The translations under genes and the position numbers were made by a program. Under the pieces are notes generated by a model that did no database searches, was not told the DNA's origin, and worked only from the letters and a program-made list of their open reading frames with translations. Positions 45,596 to 53,698 of a stretch of 64,000 nt of DNA are shown here, in pieces. Origin of the DNA: Arthrobacter sp. zg-Y20 (lineage in GTDB: Bacteria > Actinomycetota > Actinomycetes > Actinomycetales > Micrococcaceae); contig NZ_CP126241.1 of NCBI RefSeq assembly GCF_030142075.1, positions 3,286,001 to 3,350,000 of the forward strand, read 5' to 3'. The first letter of the stretch is position 1, and each line of letters begins with the position of its first letter.

Positions 45596-47224
45596 TTACC
45601 GGTTGAGGGCGGCAATCTCCGCGCTGACCGGAAGGTTGACCCGGTAAACGGTCCCCTCCCCGGGATTATTGACGAAGGTCAGGTCACCTCCATGCTCTTC
45701 GATGATGCTCTTGGCTGCCGCCAATCCTGCCCCCGGAGTAACCGAAGCAAGGGCACGGCGGGAACGCGCGAACTTCGGTGCAGCCTTTTCCTTTTCGGCC
45801 TCGCCGGATCCCATGCCGGTATCGGCAATCCGAAGGCAGACAGTCTGCCCTTGCTGCCACAGATGCACATACACGGTTCCACCCGCCGGCGAAGCCTGCA
45901 CCGCACTGACCAGCAGGTTGCCGACCACCTGGGAAAGCTTCTGCGGATCAACATCCACCACAGTGGAGACCGGGACATCCGTGAGGAAATCGACTTGGCG
46001 GTTCTTTGAACGGGCTGAGGTGATACCCGCGCGGACAGCATCCGCAAGGTTCACCGGGCGGCGCTGCGGTTTGCTGGTTTCCGAAGGCACGGCCACCATG
46101 CCGGAAACCGTCGCGAAGAGGCGTTCAGAATTGCGCACCGCAACATCCAGCGCGCCGCGCAGGTGGGGTGCCAGCCTGCTGTCCTCCAGCACCAGATCTA
46201 GGTATCCCATAATCGAGGTCAGCGGCGTCCTCAGCTCGTGCGAAAGGTTGGCGGCGAATTCCTCCTGCGCGGCGACGGCACGGGCCAACCGGGTGACCTC
46301 GTGGACCGCTAAAACCGATCCGGAGAACGCACCGTTGGCTTTGATGGGGCTGGCCGAAACACTCACTGCGATTTGGTTGTCCCCGGTACCCAGCCACAGC
46401 TGCTGATCCGTAAAGACTTTACCCGAAGAAGCCCGGAGGACGGGGCTTTCCGCCTTCGGCAGGGGCGTCACGCGGTCCGCAGCCAAGACCTGGTCCGGCT
46501 TGTGACCAAGGGGCACCCCCGCAGCCGACGGCCAGATGGAAGACAGATAGTCGTTTGACAGCACTGCGTTCCCTTGGGCATCAACTGCCAGCAGACCCGT
46601 ATCAGCAGCATTCAGCACCGTTTCCAGCAGAGCGTTTTCCGTGGTTTTCTCAGCCAGGCCCTCCTGCAGGAGCCGGTTCTTTGCCTCCAACGCCCGCTGT
46701 TTTTCCCGCAGTTCCGCCTCAACCTCTGCGCGGGCTGCTTCTGCGGCCTCCGCCTTTTCCAGGGCATCCACAAGCTCGCGTTCCCTGATTCGGCGGGCAG
46801 AGGCCTTGACCACGGTGACGCGGTCTATTGTTCCGCCGTCCGGCCGGGTGGACCGTACGGCGGAAAGGAGGACGGAGAGGTATTCTCCGTCCTTGCAGAG
46901 CAGATCCGCTACCAGTTCGTTGACGCTTCCGGCCACTGCCAATTGCGGTACCACGTAGGAGGCGAACACCACCTGAACTGCTCTGGGCATTAGCTCCGCG
47001 ACGTTGCCGCCGAGAAGTTTTTCCCGCCGGTGCCCGGTCCAGCCGGCAAATGTTTCGTTGACGTCGAGGATTGCTCCATCCGGTGACAGGATGAGGTAGC
47101 CGGAGGGTGCCTCATGGAAATGTGCCGCATAGTCGGGAGTTGTTTCCGCTCCCCGGGGCCCGGCATTTTTCCGCAGGCGCGCGGATTTACGCGTTGTGGC
47201 GGTTTTCCGCAGTGTCCTAGCCAC
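45596..47224 (-). CDS. PAS-PAS histidine kinase paralogue with degraded ATPase (module 2)
   Basis: A 542-residue paralogue of the kinase at 40342-41892, with the same PAS, coiled-coil, PAS, HisKA, HATPase order; the phospho-His motif is intact (NLSHELRTPLTS). The ATP-binding lid is altered. The N box reads NLLVSAVQAS, so the magnesium-binding second Asn is Ser. The G2 box reads GAGLAA instead of GxGLGL, and the F box is KFARS. G1 (DTGMGSG) remains. It is probably inactive or weak as a kinase, perhaps a ligand-sensing partner of module 1. GTG at 47224 overlaps the RsbQ-like stop by eight bases, as in module 1; a longer frame to 47317 is unlikely. Confidence 0.88.
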   Translation of the reverse strand: MARTLRKTATTRKSARLRKNAGPRGAETTPDYAAHFHEAPSGYLILSPDGAILDVNETFAGWTGHRREKLLGGNVAELMPRAVQVVFASYVVPQLAVAGSVNELVADLLCKDGEYLSVLLSAVRSTRPDGGTIDRVTVVKASARRIRERELVDALEKAEAAEAARAEVEAELREKQRALEAKNRLLQEGLAEKTTENALLETVLNAADTGLLAVDAQGNAVLSNDYLSSIWPSAAGVPLGHKPDQVLAADRVTPLPKAESPVLRASSGKVFTDQQLWLGTGDNQIAVSVSASPIKANGAFSGSVLAVHEVTRLARAVAAQEEFAANLSHELRTPLTSIMGYLDLVLEDSRLAPHLRGALDVAVRNSERLFATVSGMVAVPSETSKPQRRPVNLADAVRAGITSARSKNRQVDFLTDVPVSTVVDVDPQKLSQVVGNLLVSAVQASPAGGTVYVHLWQQGQTVCLRIADTGMGSGEAEKEKAAPKFARSRRALASVTPGAGLAAAKSIIEEHGGDLTFVNNPGEGTVYRVNLPVSAEIAALNR

Positions 47225-48032
47225 CGTGGACCTCGCCCAGGTACTCCAGGATGGCCCGTGCAGTTGCCCCGGGAGAGCTGACGTGCGGCATGCTTCCGCG
47301 GCCTTCCAGCAATGCAAAGGTGCCGCCTGGAAGATGATCGCGCAGGTGCTGCGTTGCCGTGCCCGGGGTCAACGGGTCCAGGGGCGTCTGCAGGATTAAC
47401 GCGGGCGTGTGGATCAAGGGCAGAAGATGCCGGATGTCCGTGGTGAAGGACATCCGCAGGAAGTCTCGGACGTATTCCGGATTCAGGCGGCATAACCGTT
47501 CGGCCAGCTCCGAGCGCGCCGCGGATCCGGCAGGTGTCCCGGCCACAGCAGCGGCCGCAGCTGTGGCCCACAAGGGATAGTTGGCCTCCGTCGCATCCAG
47601 GACCATGTCTATGTCCTGCGGGTCCAGCCCGCCCGCATATTCGCCGTCGTTCAGGTAACCGGGCGAGGTGCAAAGCAGGACCAGCCGTCCGATCCGCGGA
47701 TTGTCCACCGCAGCGGCCAGTGCCATGGTGCCGGCAATACTGTGGCCCACGATGGTAGCGTCCTGGAGATCTAGGGCGGCCAAAACCTCCTCCAGATCGC
47801 TCAGGTAGCCGGCCAATGCTGCATACTTCACTGCGTCGTAGGCGGTGGGATCGGCGCCGCCGGTGCCCACGTGGTCGAACAGGACCACTTTGTACTTGTC
47901 CGTAAACTCCGGCAGCATCCGGTCCCAGATCACCTGGTCGCACCCGAATCCCTGCACCAGCACAAGCGCGGGGCCCTCCGCGGGTCCCAAAACCTGCACG
48001 TTGTTACGGTAAAGAACCTTTTCCGTGTTCAC
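47217..48032 (-). CDS. RsbQ/KAI2-like alpha/beta hydrolase (module 2)
   Basis: A 271-residue paralogue of the protein at 41885-42700, of equal length: LYRNNVQVLGPAEGPALVLV, QGFGCDQVIWD, DHVGTGGADPTAYD, GHSIAG with the nucleophile Ser, TPLDPLTP with the acid and SMPHVSSP with the His. The catalytic triad is complete. GTG at 48032. It lies between the DUF916-like gene upstream and the kinase paralogue, overlapping the latter by eight bases. Divergence from copy 1 is substantial, so the duplication is not recent. Confidence 0.92.
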   Translation of the reverse strand: MNTEKVLYRNNVQVLGPAEGPALVLVQGFGCDQVIWDRMLPEFTDKYKVVLFDHVGTGGADPTAYDAVKYAALAGYLSDLEEVLAALDLQDATIVGHSIAGTMALAAAVDNPRIGRLVLLCTSPGYLNDGEYAGGLDPQDIDMVLDATEANYPLWATAAAAAVAGTPAGSAARSELAERLCRLNPEYVRDFLRMSFTTDIRHLLPLIHTPALILQTPLDPLTPGTATQHLRDHLPGGTFALLEGRGSMPHVSSPGATARAILEYLGEVHGG

Positions 48033-48102
48033 TTTCAGCCTGCCTTCCGAAAACCTGACGTATTCCCTTGTCCTGCAGTAGAGCCCGGGATCCAACCGGG
48101 GC

Positions 48103-49092
48103 TTACGGGCGCCGGGGGGTCCCTCCGGAACGCCTGCGTCGGTAGAGCCAAATGAACATGCCGGCAACCAGGAGAACGGCAGCCGCCACCGCGGCAGCAA
48201 GGGCCGGACCGTTCCCCGGTTCGGCCGGTGGAACCGCCTCGGTGCCGTTGAACGTCAGATCCGCCTCGGCCTGGGCCGTGGCCAGCCCGCTCTTCAGGTC
48301 CAGTTGGGCGTGCCAGGAGCCGGAGGGCAACTCCGGATCCAGGGTGACCGTCACCGGCGCAGATTCTCCCGGGGGGATGGTGACCATACTGTCCAGGGAA
48401 ACGGGGCCGGCCGAGAGACCGCCCGGCCCGGCGCTAAGTGTCAGGTTCCCCTGCACGTCGATTGTTCGTCCGCCGGTGTTGTTCACCTCGGCGGTGATCC
48501 GGCGGACGCCGTCCACGTTTTGTCCTGGCTGCAGGGAGCCCGCGGTGAAGGCAGCGGGCGGCCCGTTGCCGGCACCTACGGAGAGGTAGACGCGGATACC
48601 AACCCTGCTGGCCGTGACCACCTGGGTATCGGGTGCAGGCGCGGACCGGACCTCCGCCCACAGGACGGCAAACTGCTCACCCTCGGGTGCGTCGCCCGGC
48701 ACCGCAATCTCCACCACAGCCTGGGCACTCTCACCTGCCGCAAGGTCCACCACCGGCGTATCCGTCTCGATCCATCCGGTGAGTTCGTTCCGGTCCTCCC
48801 GCGCCAACCCGGTGAAGGAGCCGTCCCTTACCTCGGCGGCCGAGACATAAAGCGCAATGGACTGCCGTTCGGTGGAGTTGTTCTGCACCTCGACCCGGCG
48901 CTTAACAGTTGTTCCGGGCGGAAGGTTATCCACTATGTAGGACCGGGCCCTCGGATCCGCCTGCCTGGCCTCGGGAATGTCGACCAGCCGGATGCCGATT
49001 CCCCCGGCCGGGGGAGTATCTGCGGCATATGACGCCGTGGCGGGGGCGAACAGGAAAAGCGCGGCAAGTAAACCGCTATATAAGGTACGCAA
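48103..49092 (-). CDS. DUF916-like surface protein, WxL partner
   Basis: A 329-residue exported, membrane-anchored protein: signal peptide ending ASYAADTP, then IGIRLVDIPEARQADPRARS and YIVDNLPPGTTVKRRVEVQN, the start of the DUF916 (WxL-interacting) domain. A second immunoglobulin-like domain follows (about 190-280), and the protein ends with a single helix and an RRRRSGG tail. In Firmicutes such proteins bind WxL proteins at the cell surface; here a WxL-like protein is encoded directly upstream. It is part of a minus-strand operon ending with the RsbQ-like hydrolase and kinase. Confidence 0.83.
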   Translation of the reverse strand: MRTLYSGLLAALFLFAPATASYAADTPPAGGIGIRLVDIPEARQADPRARSYIVDNLPPGTTVKRRVEVQNNSTERQSIALYVSAAEVRDGSFTGLAREDRNELTGWIETDTPVVDLAAGESAQAVVEIAVPGDAPEGEQFAVLWAEVRSAPAPDTQVVTASRVGIRVYLSVGAGNGPPAAFTAGSLQPGQNVDGVRRITAEVNNTGGRTIDVQGNLTLSAGPGGLSAGPVSLDSMVTIPPGESAPVTVTLDPELPSGSWHAQLDLKSGLATAQAEADLTFNGTEAVPPAEPGNGPALAAAVAAAVLLVAGMFIWLYRRRRSGGTPRRP

Positions 49093-49205
49093 AAAAAGAC
49101 CCCTGGCAGGCAGCAGAAAAATACGGCATGAAAAAGCGAATACAGCGCTGGGAATAGCGCCGGAAAACGGCGGCCGCGGGTTAGCCGGCCAATCGCAAAA
49201 GTGGT

Positions 49206-49238
49206 GTCGTCCCGGAAAGCCGGGCCTCCCGGGACGAC
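49206..49238 (-). terminator. Hairpin after the WxL-like gene
   Basis: GTCGTCCCGG and CCCGGGACGAC form a GC-rich stem of at least eight pairs with a loop of about 15 bases, seven bases past the WxL-like stop. Without a T-run it may attenuate rather than end transcription into the DUF916-like gene. Confidence 0.55.
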
Positions 49239-49245
49239 AGCCGCG

Positions 49246-49794
49246 CTAAAGGACCGAGTGGGTCAGAGTTGCCTTGTATGTTCCAGCCAAGGCGTCATCG
49301 GGAACCGGGACACTAAGGGTGGCATTCCATTCAGCCGTATTGTTGCCGCGGACGCCCGACGCCAGTACGGCGTCTTCCGCCCTGGTTGATTCGCTGTCGC
49401 CAGCCAGGGTGACGGGAGCCGAGACAAGCGATTCGATAGTACCCGTGTGCGTAAGGCTTTCTTCTGCGGCTGAATAGGTGGCGCCGGCGGCCGGGATCGG
49501 CTTCGCCCCGGCAACCTCAGTTGTGAAGTCGCTCAAGGACACCGAAACGCTCCAGCTGCCGAGGACGGCGCGGTCATCGGCCACCGCGACGCCGGGAACA
49601 GCGAAGGTTGCGGGCGTGCCGGGCTTCAGTTCCGTGGATTCAAGGGCCTGGACAACGTTAATTCCGAGGATTCCGCCCTGAACCTCGATGGTGGCCGAGG
49701 AACCATCCTCAGCTGCCGAAGCGGGAATGGCAGAAGTGCTCAGCAGGGCAGCTGAAACGCCGAGGGTAAGTGAAATACGGGTTGCTTTACGCAT
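49246..49794 (-). CDS. WxL-like secreted surface protein
   Basis: A 182-residue exported protein: signal peptide MRKATRISLTLGVSAALLST ending ASAAEDG, then a beta-rich domain with GSWSVSVSLSDFT, VLASGVRGNNTAEWNATLSV and GTYKATLTHSVL. Strand order and the paired aromatic-x-Leu-like ends resemble the WxL wall-binding domain. The following gene encodes a DUF916-like partner, which supports that reading. ATG at 49794 directly follows a hairpin leader ending AAAGGTCTCTACCTCC. The protein probably stays on the cell surface; its ligand is unknown. Confidence 0.7.
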   Translation of the reverse strand: MRKATRISLTLGVSAALLSTSAIPASAAEDGSSATIEVQGGILGINVVQALESTELKPGTPATFAVPGVAVADDRAVLGSWSVSVSLSDFTTEVAGAKPIPAAGATYSAAEESLTHTGTIESLVSAPVTLAGDSESTRAEDAVLASGVRGNNTAEWNATLSVPVPDDALAGTYKATLTHSVL

Positions 49795-50210
49795 GGAGGT
49801 AGAGACCTTTGTGTTGATTCATAAACCACCGGTGAGATTGCCGGTGCCGGAGATGCGCCTGAGAAACGCATTTGACTCTCCGCTGGAAATGTAACAGAGC
49901 ATCGGTAGATAAAAAAATTCATGCATTTGCATGAAGTGGGCACGTGCTCGCCGGGCCAATGCTCGAATATCCCGGTCTGACCGGGATGCAGGCTTTACGA
50001 AGAGGGCTTCGTTTCTCAGGCGAAGCCCTCTTCGCGCGGGGTGGTTGTGATTAACCGCACCGCAAGTCTGTAGGGGTCTCTACGTCCCACAGCCTACTGA
50101 TCTTTCCATGCCATCCTCAGTGGCAGCTCGGGTTCCCCGCAAGATATGACAAATTTCACTCCGGGATGCCTCCTGTGCGGGTGCCACCCCCCCCCCAGTC
50201 CGGCCGCCCG
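49795..50210. other. Intergenic region between WxL-like gene and MarR-type gene
   Basis: This 416-base gap contains the paired hairpin elements A and B and an AT-rich centre (about 49890-49945, with ATGCATTTGCAT) that probably holds the promoter of the WxL-RsbQ-kinase operon. Beyond B (50084-50210) I see no gene of convincing length and no known motif. Confidence 0.6.
49799..50083. promoter_or_regulatory. Paired hairpin leader elements (copies A and B)
   Basis: Minus strand, leading into the WxL-like gene: hairpin ATGCG, loop TTTCTCAGG, CGCAT (49853-49871), a second hairpin (49827-49846), then GGTCTCTAC (49807-49799). Plus strand: a 13-bp stem GAAGAGGGCTTCG, loop TTTCTCAGG, CGAAGCCCTCTTC (49999-50033), a GCGGGG...CACCGC stem and GGTCTCTAC (50075-50083). 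Loop sequence and the 47-54-base spacing between loop and GGTCTCTAC are shared with 42943-43015. Confidence 0.62.
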
Positions 50211-50699
50211 CTACCGCTGCGTCGGTACGCCGCCGGTCAGTTCCCCCAAGATCCTCGCCAGCTCGGCCCTATCCTGCGGTTCCAGCACGGAGAAGAACTC
50301 GTCGGCCTCGCGTTTGCGGTCCGCCAACACCTTCTCCCGCAGCTTCTCCCCCTCCACGGTCAGCGTGAGCAGCGTGGCCCGCCGGTCCGCGGGGTGGGCG
50401 CTGCGTTCCACCAGCCCCTTGGCGGCAAGCTGGTCCACCACCTCGGTGGCTGAACGCGGCGCAATATGCAGCCGCTCGGCCAGCTCCTTCAACCGCAGCC
50501 CCGGCCCGCCGCCGTCCGGCCCGCCGCCGCCGGGGCCCCCCGCACTTTCCCCGGCCCGGCCCACAACATTCAGCGCCCGGAACTGGTGCGGCGTCAGCTC
50601 AAACGGGGCGAGCTGGAGCATCCACCGTTTGCGCAGCCCGCGGAATGCACCGTGCATCAGTTCTCCCAGGGCGGCCGGATCGGCGCGAGCATCAGTCAT
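50211..50699 (-). CDS. MarR-family regulator of the adjacent ABC exporter
   Basis: A 162-residue winged-helix regulator: LRLKELAERLHIAPRSATEVVDQLAAKGLVER is the DNA-binding part, and HPADRRATLLTLTVEGEKL the wing. A Gly/Pro-rich insert of about 18 residues (ESAGGPGGGGPDGGGPG) precedes it, which is unusual for MarR and probably a loop expansion. It is divergent from the ABC exporter gene at 50790; GGTAACC repeats lie between them. Confidence 0.9.
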   Translation of the reverse strand: MTDARADPAALGELMHGAFRGLRKRWMLQLAPFELTPHQFRALNVVGRAGESAGGPGGGGPDGGGPGLRLKELAERLHIAPRSATEVVDQLAAKGLVERSAHPADRRATLLTLTVEGEKLREKVLADRKREADEFFSVLEPQDRAELARILGELTGGVPTQR

Positions 50700-50717
50700 G
50701 GCACCAGTCTACCCATT

Positions 50718-50751
50718 TTGCGGTAACCACATAGTGAGGTAACCTCTGCAA
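50718..50751. promoter_or_regulatory. GGTAACC operator between MarR and ABC exporter
   Basis: Two GGTAACC heptamers (50722-50728 and 50738-50744) flank CACATAGTGA, enclosed by outer TTGC and GCAA. The site covers the divergent promoter region and is a likely MarR operator. Confidence 0.6.
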
Positions 50752-50789
50752 TAGCTGCCGCGTACGATCCCGGCAGCATAGGAGGACCC

Positions 50790-52664
50790 ATGGCTATACC
50801 CGGACTCGATACCGACCGCTCCGGCGGACCCCGCAGCCCAGCAGGAGAAGGCAGGCCCGGCGGCGGACCAGGCGGCGGCCGCGGCCCCGCAAAACTCAAC
50901 CCGGCGGACCGGAAGCAACTGAACCAGCACCCCGTCTCCCTGCGCCGCATCGCCGCGCTCTTCGCCCCGCACAAGGGGACCATCGCCGTCGTGGTGCTGC
51001 TCATCAGCGCCTCCTCCATGGTGAACCTGGCCCAGCCGTTCCTGGTCCGCGGCGTGATTGACAATGCGCTGCCGCAGCAAAACATCCGCTTGCTCGCCCT
51101 CCTCACCGCCTCGATGGTGGCCGTGGCCGCCGTGACCGCAGCCATCGGCGTGGTGCAGACCTGGATGGCCACCAGCATGGGCCAACGGGTGATGCACACC
51201 CTGCGCGTGGATCTGTTCACCCACCTGCAGGCCCAGTCGCTGGGCTTTTTCACCCGCACCCGCGGCGGTGAAGTGCAGTCCCGGCTCACACACGACATCT
51301 CCGGCATGCAGTCCGTGGTCACCACCACCGCCACGGGTGTGGCCTCCAACCTCACGACGGCGGTCGCCACCGCCGTCGCCATGGTGGCTCTCTCCCCCGG
51401 GCTGAGCCTGATCTCCCTGGTGGTGCTGCCACCGGCCATCTGGCTCTCGCGCCGGGTGGCGAAAATCCGCCGCGAAGTCACCGACGAACGCCAGCGCGAA
51501 CTCGCCGCCCTGCACACGCAGGTGGAGGAAGGCCTCTCGGTCTCCGGCGTGCGGCTGGCCAAGACCCTGGGCACCATCCCGCGAGACGCAGCCCGCTTCC
51601 GCGACCGCTCGGACAAGCTCGTAGGCCTGGAGCTGCGCAGCCAGCTGGCCGGGCGCTGGCGGATGGCCACCATGCAGATTGTCTTCGCCGCCATCCCCGC
51701 AGTCATCTACCTGGCCGCCGGCTTCCCCGCCACCAGCGGCGGGATGACCATCGGCACCCTGGTGGCGTTCACCGGCCTGCAGGGCGCCATCTTCCGCCCG
51801 GTGATGGGCCTGCTGAACATCGGCGTGCAGTGGGTGACCGCCCTGGCGTTCTTCAGCCGGATCTTTGAGTACCTGGACCTGGTGCCGCAGATCCGCCCCG
51901 CAGCCAACCCGGTCCGGCTGGATCCGGCCGCAGTGCGCGGCGAGGTCCGGTTCGAGGACGTGCGCTTCGCGTACGACGACGGCGCGGACGTCCTGCGGAA
52001 CATCAACATGATCCTTCCGGCCGGAACAGCCACCGCCGTCGTCGGCGCCACCGGCTCCGGCAAAAGCACGCTGGCCTCGCTGCTGCCGAGGCTGAATGAC
52101 ACCAGCTCAGGCACGGTTCTCATTGACGGCGTGGACGTGCGCGAAATAGCCCCCGAAGACCTGGCCCGGATTGTCGGCGTCGTCTCCCAGGAGAGCTACC
52201 TGATCCACGCCTCCGTGCGCGAGAACCTGCTGCTGGCGGATCCGGACGCCGGCGACGAGCAGCTCTGGTCCGCACTGGCCGCCGCCCGGATGGCGGACAC
52301 GGTCGGTGCCCTGCCCGAGGGCCTGGACACCATGGTGGGCGCCCGCGGGCACCGCTTCTCCGGCGGCGAGCAGCAGCGGCTGGCCATTGCCCGCACCATC
52401 CTGCGCAATCCGCCGGTGCTGGTGCTGGACGAGGCCACCTCCGCCCTGGACAACACCACCGAGGCGCAGGTGCAGGCGGCGCTGGAACACCTCTCCGCCG
52501 GGCGGACCACGCTGACCATCGCCCACCGGCTCTCCACCGTGGAAAACGCGGACCAGGTGGTGGTGCTCGACGCCGGGCGGATCGTGGAGCGCGGCACCCC
52601 GGCTGAGCTGCGGGCCGCAGACGGCGCGTTTGCCCGGCTGGCCGCACACAGCGCCGCGCGCTAA
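50790..52664 (+). CDS. ABC-type multidrug exporter, fused permease-ATPase
   Basis: A 624-residue half-transporter. After a Gly/Pro-rich N-terminus the six-helix permease spans about residues 60-350. The ATPase follows, with Walker A VGATGSGKST, Q-loop GVVSQESYLIHASVRENL, signature FSGGEQQRLAIARTIL, Walker B LVLDEATSALD and the H-loop AHRLSTV, all intact. It should work as a homodimer or with an unseen partner to export drugs or lipids. ATG at 50790 follows GGAGGACCC. It is probably repressed by the divergent MarR-type protein. Confidence 0.94.
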   Translation: MAIPGLDTDRSGGPRSPAGEGRPGGGPGGGRGPAKLNPADRKQLNQHPVSLRRIAALFAPHKGTIAVVVLLISASSMVNLAQPFLVRGVIDNALPQQNIRLLALLTASMVAVAAVTAAIGVVQTWMATSMGQRVMHTLRVDLFTHLQAQSLGFFTRTRGGEVQSRLTHDISGMQSVVTTTATGVASNLTTAVATAVAMVALSPGLSLISLVVLPPAIWLSRRVAKIRREVTDERQRELAALHTQVEEGLSVSGVRLAKTLGTIPRDAARFRDRSDKLVGLELRSQLAGRWRMATMQIVFAAIPAVIYLAAGFPATSGGMTIGTLVAFTGLQGAIFRPVMGLLNIGVQWVTALAFFSRIFEYLDLVPQIRPAANPVRLDPAAVRGEVRFEDVRFAYDDGADVLRNINMILPAGTATAVVGATGSGKSTLASLLPRLNDTSSGTVLIDGVDVREIAPEDLARIVGVVSQESYLIHASVRENLLLADPDAGDEQLWSALAAARMADTVGALPEGLDTMVGARGHRFSGGEQQRLAIARTILRNPPVLVLDEATSALDNTTEAQVQAALEHLSAGRTTLTIAHRLSTVENADQVVVLDAGRIVERGTPAELRAADGAFARLAAHSAAR

Positions 52665-52667
52665 CCG

Positions 52668-52745
52668 GATTTGCGACCGGTTTGCGCTGTTGCTGCCGGT
52701 TCAAACCGGCAGCAAAAGTCTAAACCGGCAGCAGAAGTTGAAGAG
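52668..52745. repeat. 19-bp repeat array 4
   Basis: CCGGCAGCAAAAGTCTAAA and CCGGCAGCAGAAGTTGAAG are adjacent 19-bp units, preceded by inverted copies (GACCGGTTTGC, TGCTGCCGGTTCAAACCGGC). The array lies between the end of the ABC exporter and the end of the convergent VOC gene, the same 3'-end placement as arrays 2 and 3. Confidence 0.8.
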
Positions 52746-53117
52746 CTAGGCCTGGCAGAGGCAGAACGGATGCCCGGCCGGATCCAGGAACACCCGGAAG
52801 CTGGTGCCGGGCTGGTGCGTATGCTTGGAGGCCCCGAGCAGAAGCACCGCTGCCTCGGCCTCATCCAGGTCATCCACATCCACGTCAATGTGCATCTGCT
52901 GCGGGATGTTCTGCTCCGGCCAGACCGGCGGAGTGTAATTCTCCACCTGCTGGAAGCAGTAGCGCTGCCCGGTGACGTCGGAAATTTCGGTCCAGTTGTC
53001 GTAGGGCTCATCCTCGTGCAGGTTCACCTTCCAGTCGAGGAGGGCGCCGTAGAAGGTGGCAAGGGCAACTGCGTCGGGGCAGTCAAGGACAGTGGTGGGA
53101 TAGCGAGCAATAGCCAT
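52746..53117 (-). CDS. VOC-superfamily (glyoxalase-like) protein
   Basis: A 123-residue single-domain VOC protein: YPTTVLDCPDAVALATFYGALLDWKV, then QQMHIDVDVDDLDEAEAAVLLLGAS and VFLDPAGHPFCLC, the standard glyoxalase-like order of strands. It may be a detoxification enzyme or a drug-binding protein of the bleomycin-resistance type; the substrate is unknown. It lies downstream of a MarR-type gene on the same strand, with 33 bases between. Confidence 0.88.
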   Translation of the reverse strand: MAIARYPTTVLDCPDAVALATFYGALLDWKVNLHEDEPYDNWTEISDVTGQRYCFQQVENYTPPVWPEQNIPQQMHIDVDVDDLDEAEAAVLLLGASKHTHQPGTSFRVFLDPAGHPFCLCQA

Positions 53118-53150
53118 GGCGTGAAGCCTAGATGCCGGTTGCGTACCCGG

Positions 53151-53606
53151 CTACCCCTTGGCCTGAAGCAACCGGTTCAACGCGCCCAGCGATTCCGAGG
53201 CAGCCTCCAGCGCTGCCTTCTGTTTGCCGTCCAGCTGCTCGATGGCTGCACGGACGGGCCCGGACCAGGCCGCGGCGATGGCTTCATTCTGTGCGCGGGC
53301 CTCCTCGGTGGGCACCAAGTGGCTGACACGCCGGTCGGTCGGGCTGCTGGTCCGGGTGAGCAGGCCCCGCTCGGTCAGGGTCCGCACTGCGGCGCTGGCG
53401 TTGCTTTGCTTCAGCCCCATGAGCCGCGCCACTTCCGTGACCGTGAGACCCGGTGCGTCCAGCACATGCTTCAGCAGGGCCAGTTCGGTGGCCGGCAGCG
53501 GATCAATTCCGGTGATCTCCGGCGCCCTGCGGTGGATGTTCCATGAAAGGTCCCGGAGCAGGTCGGCCACGGAGCGCTGCGCCTCGGGCTCGCCGTCGAT
53601 ACTCAT
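53151..53606 (-). CDS. MarR-family regulator of the Bcr/CflA pump
   Basis: A 151-residue regulator with LTVTEVARLMGLKQSNASAAVRTLTERGLLTR and the wing SSPTDRRVSHLVPTEEARA. ATG at 53606 has AGGA eight bases upstream; an in-frame ATG three codons earlier is too close to it. It is divergent from an MFS pump at 53699; the 92-base gap contains ACATATATATGT and GCATAT repeats suited to a MarR dimer. Confidence 0.9.
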   Translation of the reverse strand: MSIDGEPEAQRSVADLLRDLSWNIHRRAPEITGIDPLPATELALLKHVLDAPGLTVTEVARLMGLKQSNASAAVRTLTERGLLTRTSSPTDRRVSHLVPTEEARAQNEAIAAAWSGPVRAAIEQLDGKQKAALEAASESLGALNRLLQAKG

Positions 53607-53620
53607 GCTGACCATCCTAG

Positions 53621-53658
53621 CGCATATACTTACATATATATGTTGGCATATGTTATGC
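53621..53658. promoter_or_regulatory. AT-rich dyads between MarR gene and Bcr/CflA pump
   Basis: ACATATATATGT (53632-53643) is a perfect dyad, flanked by GCATATACT and GCATATGTTATGC. Such an AT-rich patch stands out in this genome and probably combines promoter and MarR operator. Confidence 0.65.
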
Positions 53659-53698
53659 TCGTTCGGCATTCTGACGGTTTAGAAAGAAAGACCCCTCC

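Noticed and set aside
49999-50083. T-box, purine or TPP-type riboswitch in element B
   Set aside because: The GGTGGTT...ACCGC piece and GGTCTCTAC only superficially recall T-box or purine motifs; the specifier loop, the remaining conserved blocks and a downstream gene in the right sense are absent.
50101-50160. Tiny plus-strand peptide gene after element B (ATG at 50108)
   Set aside because: Only 13 codons, no ribosome-binding site and no similarity to anything recognised.
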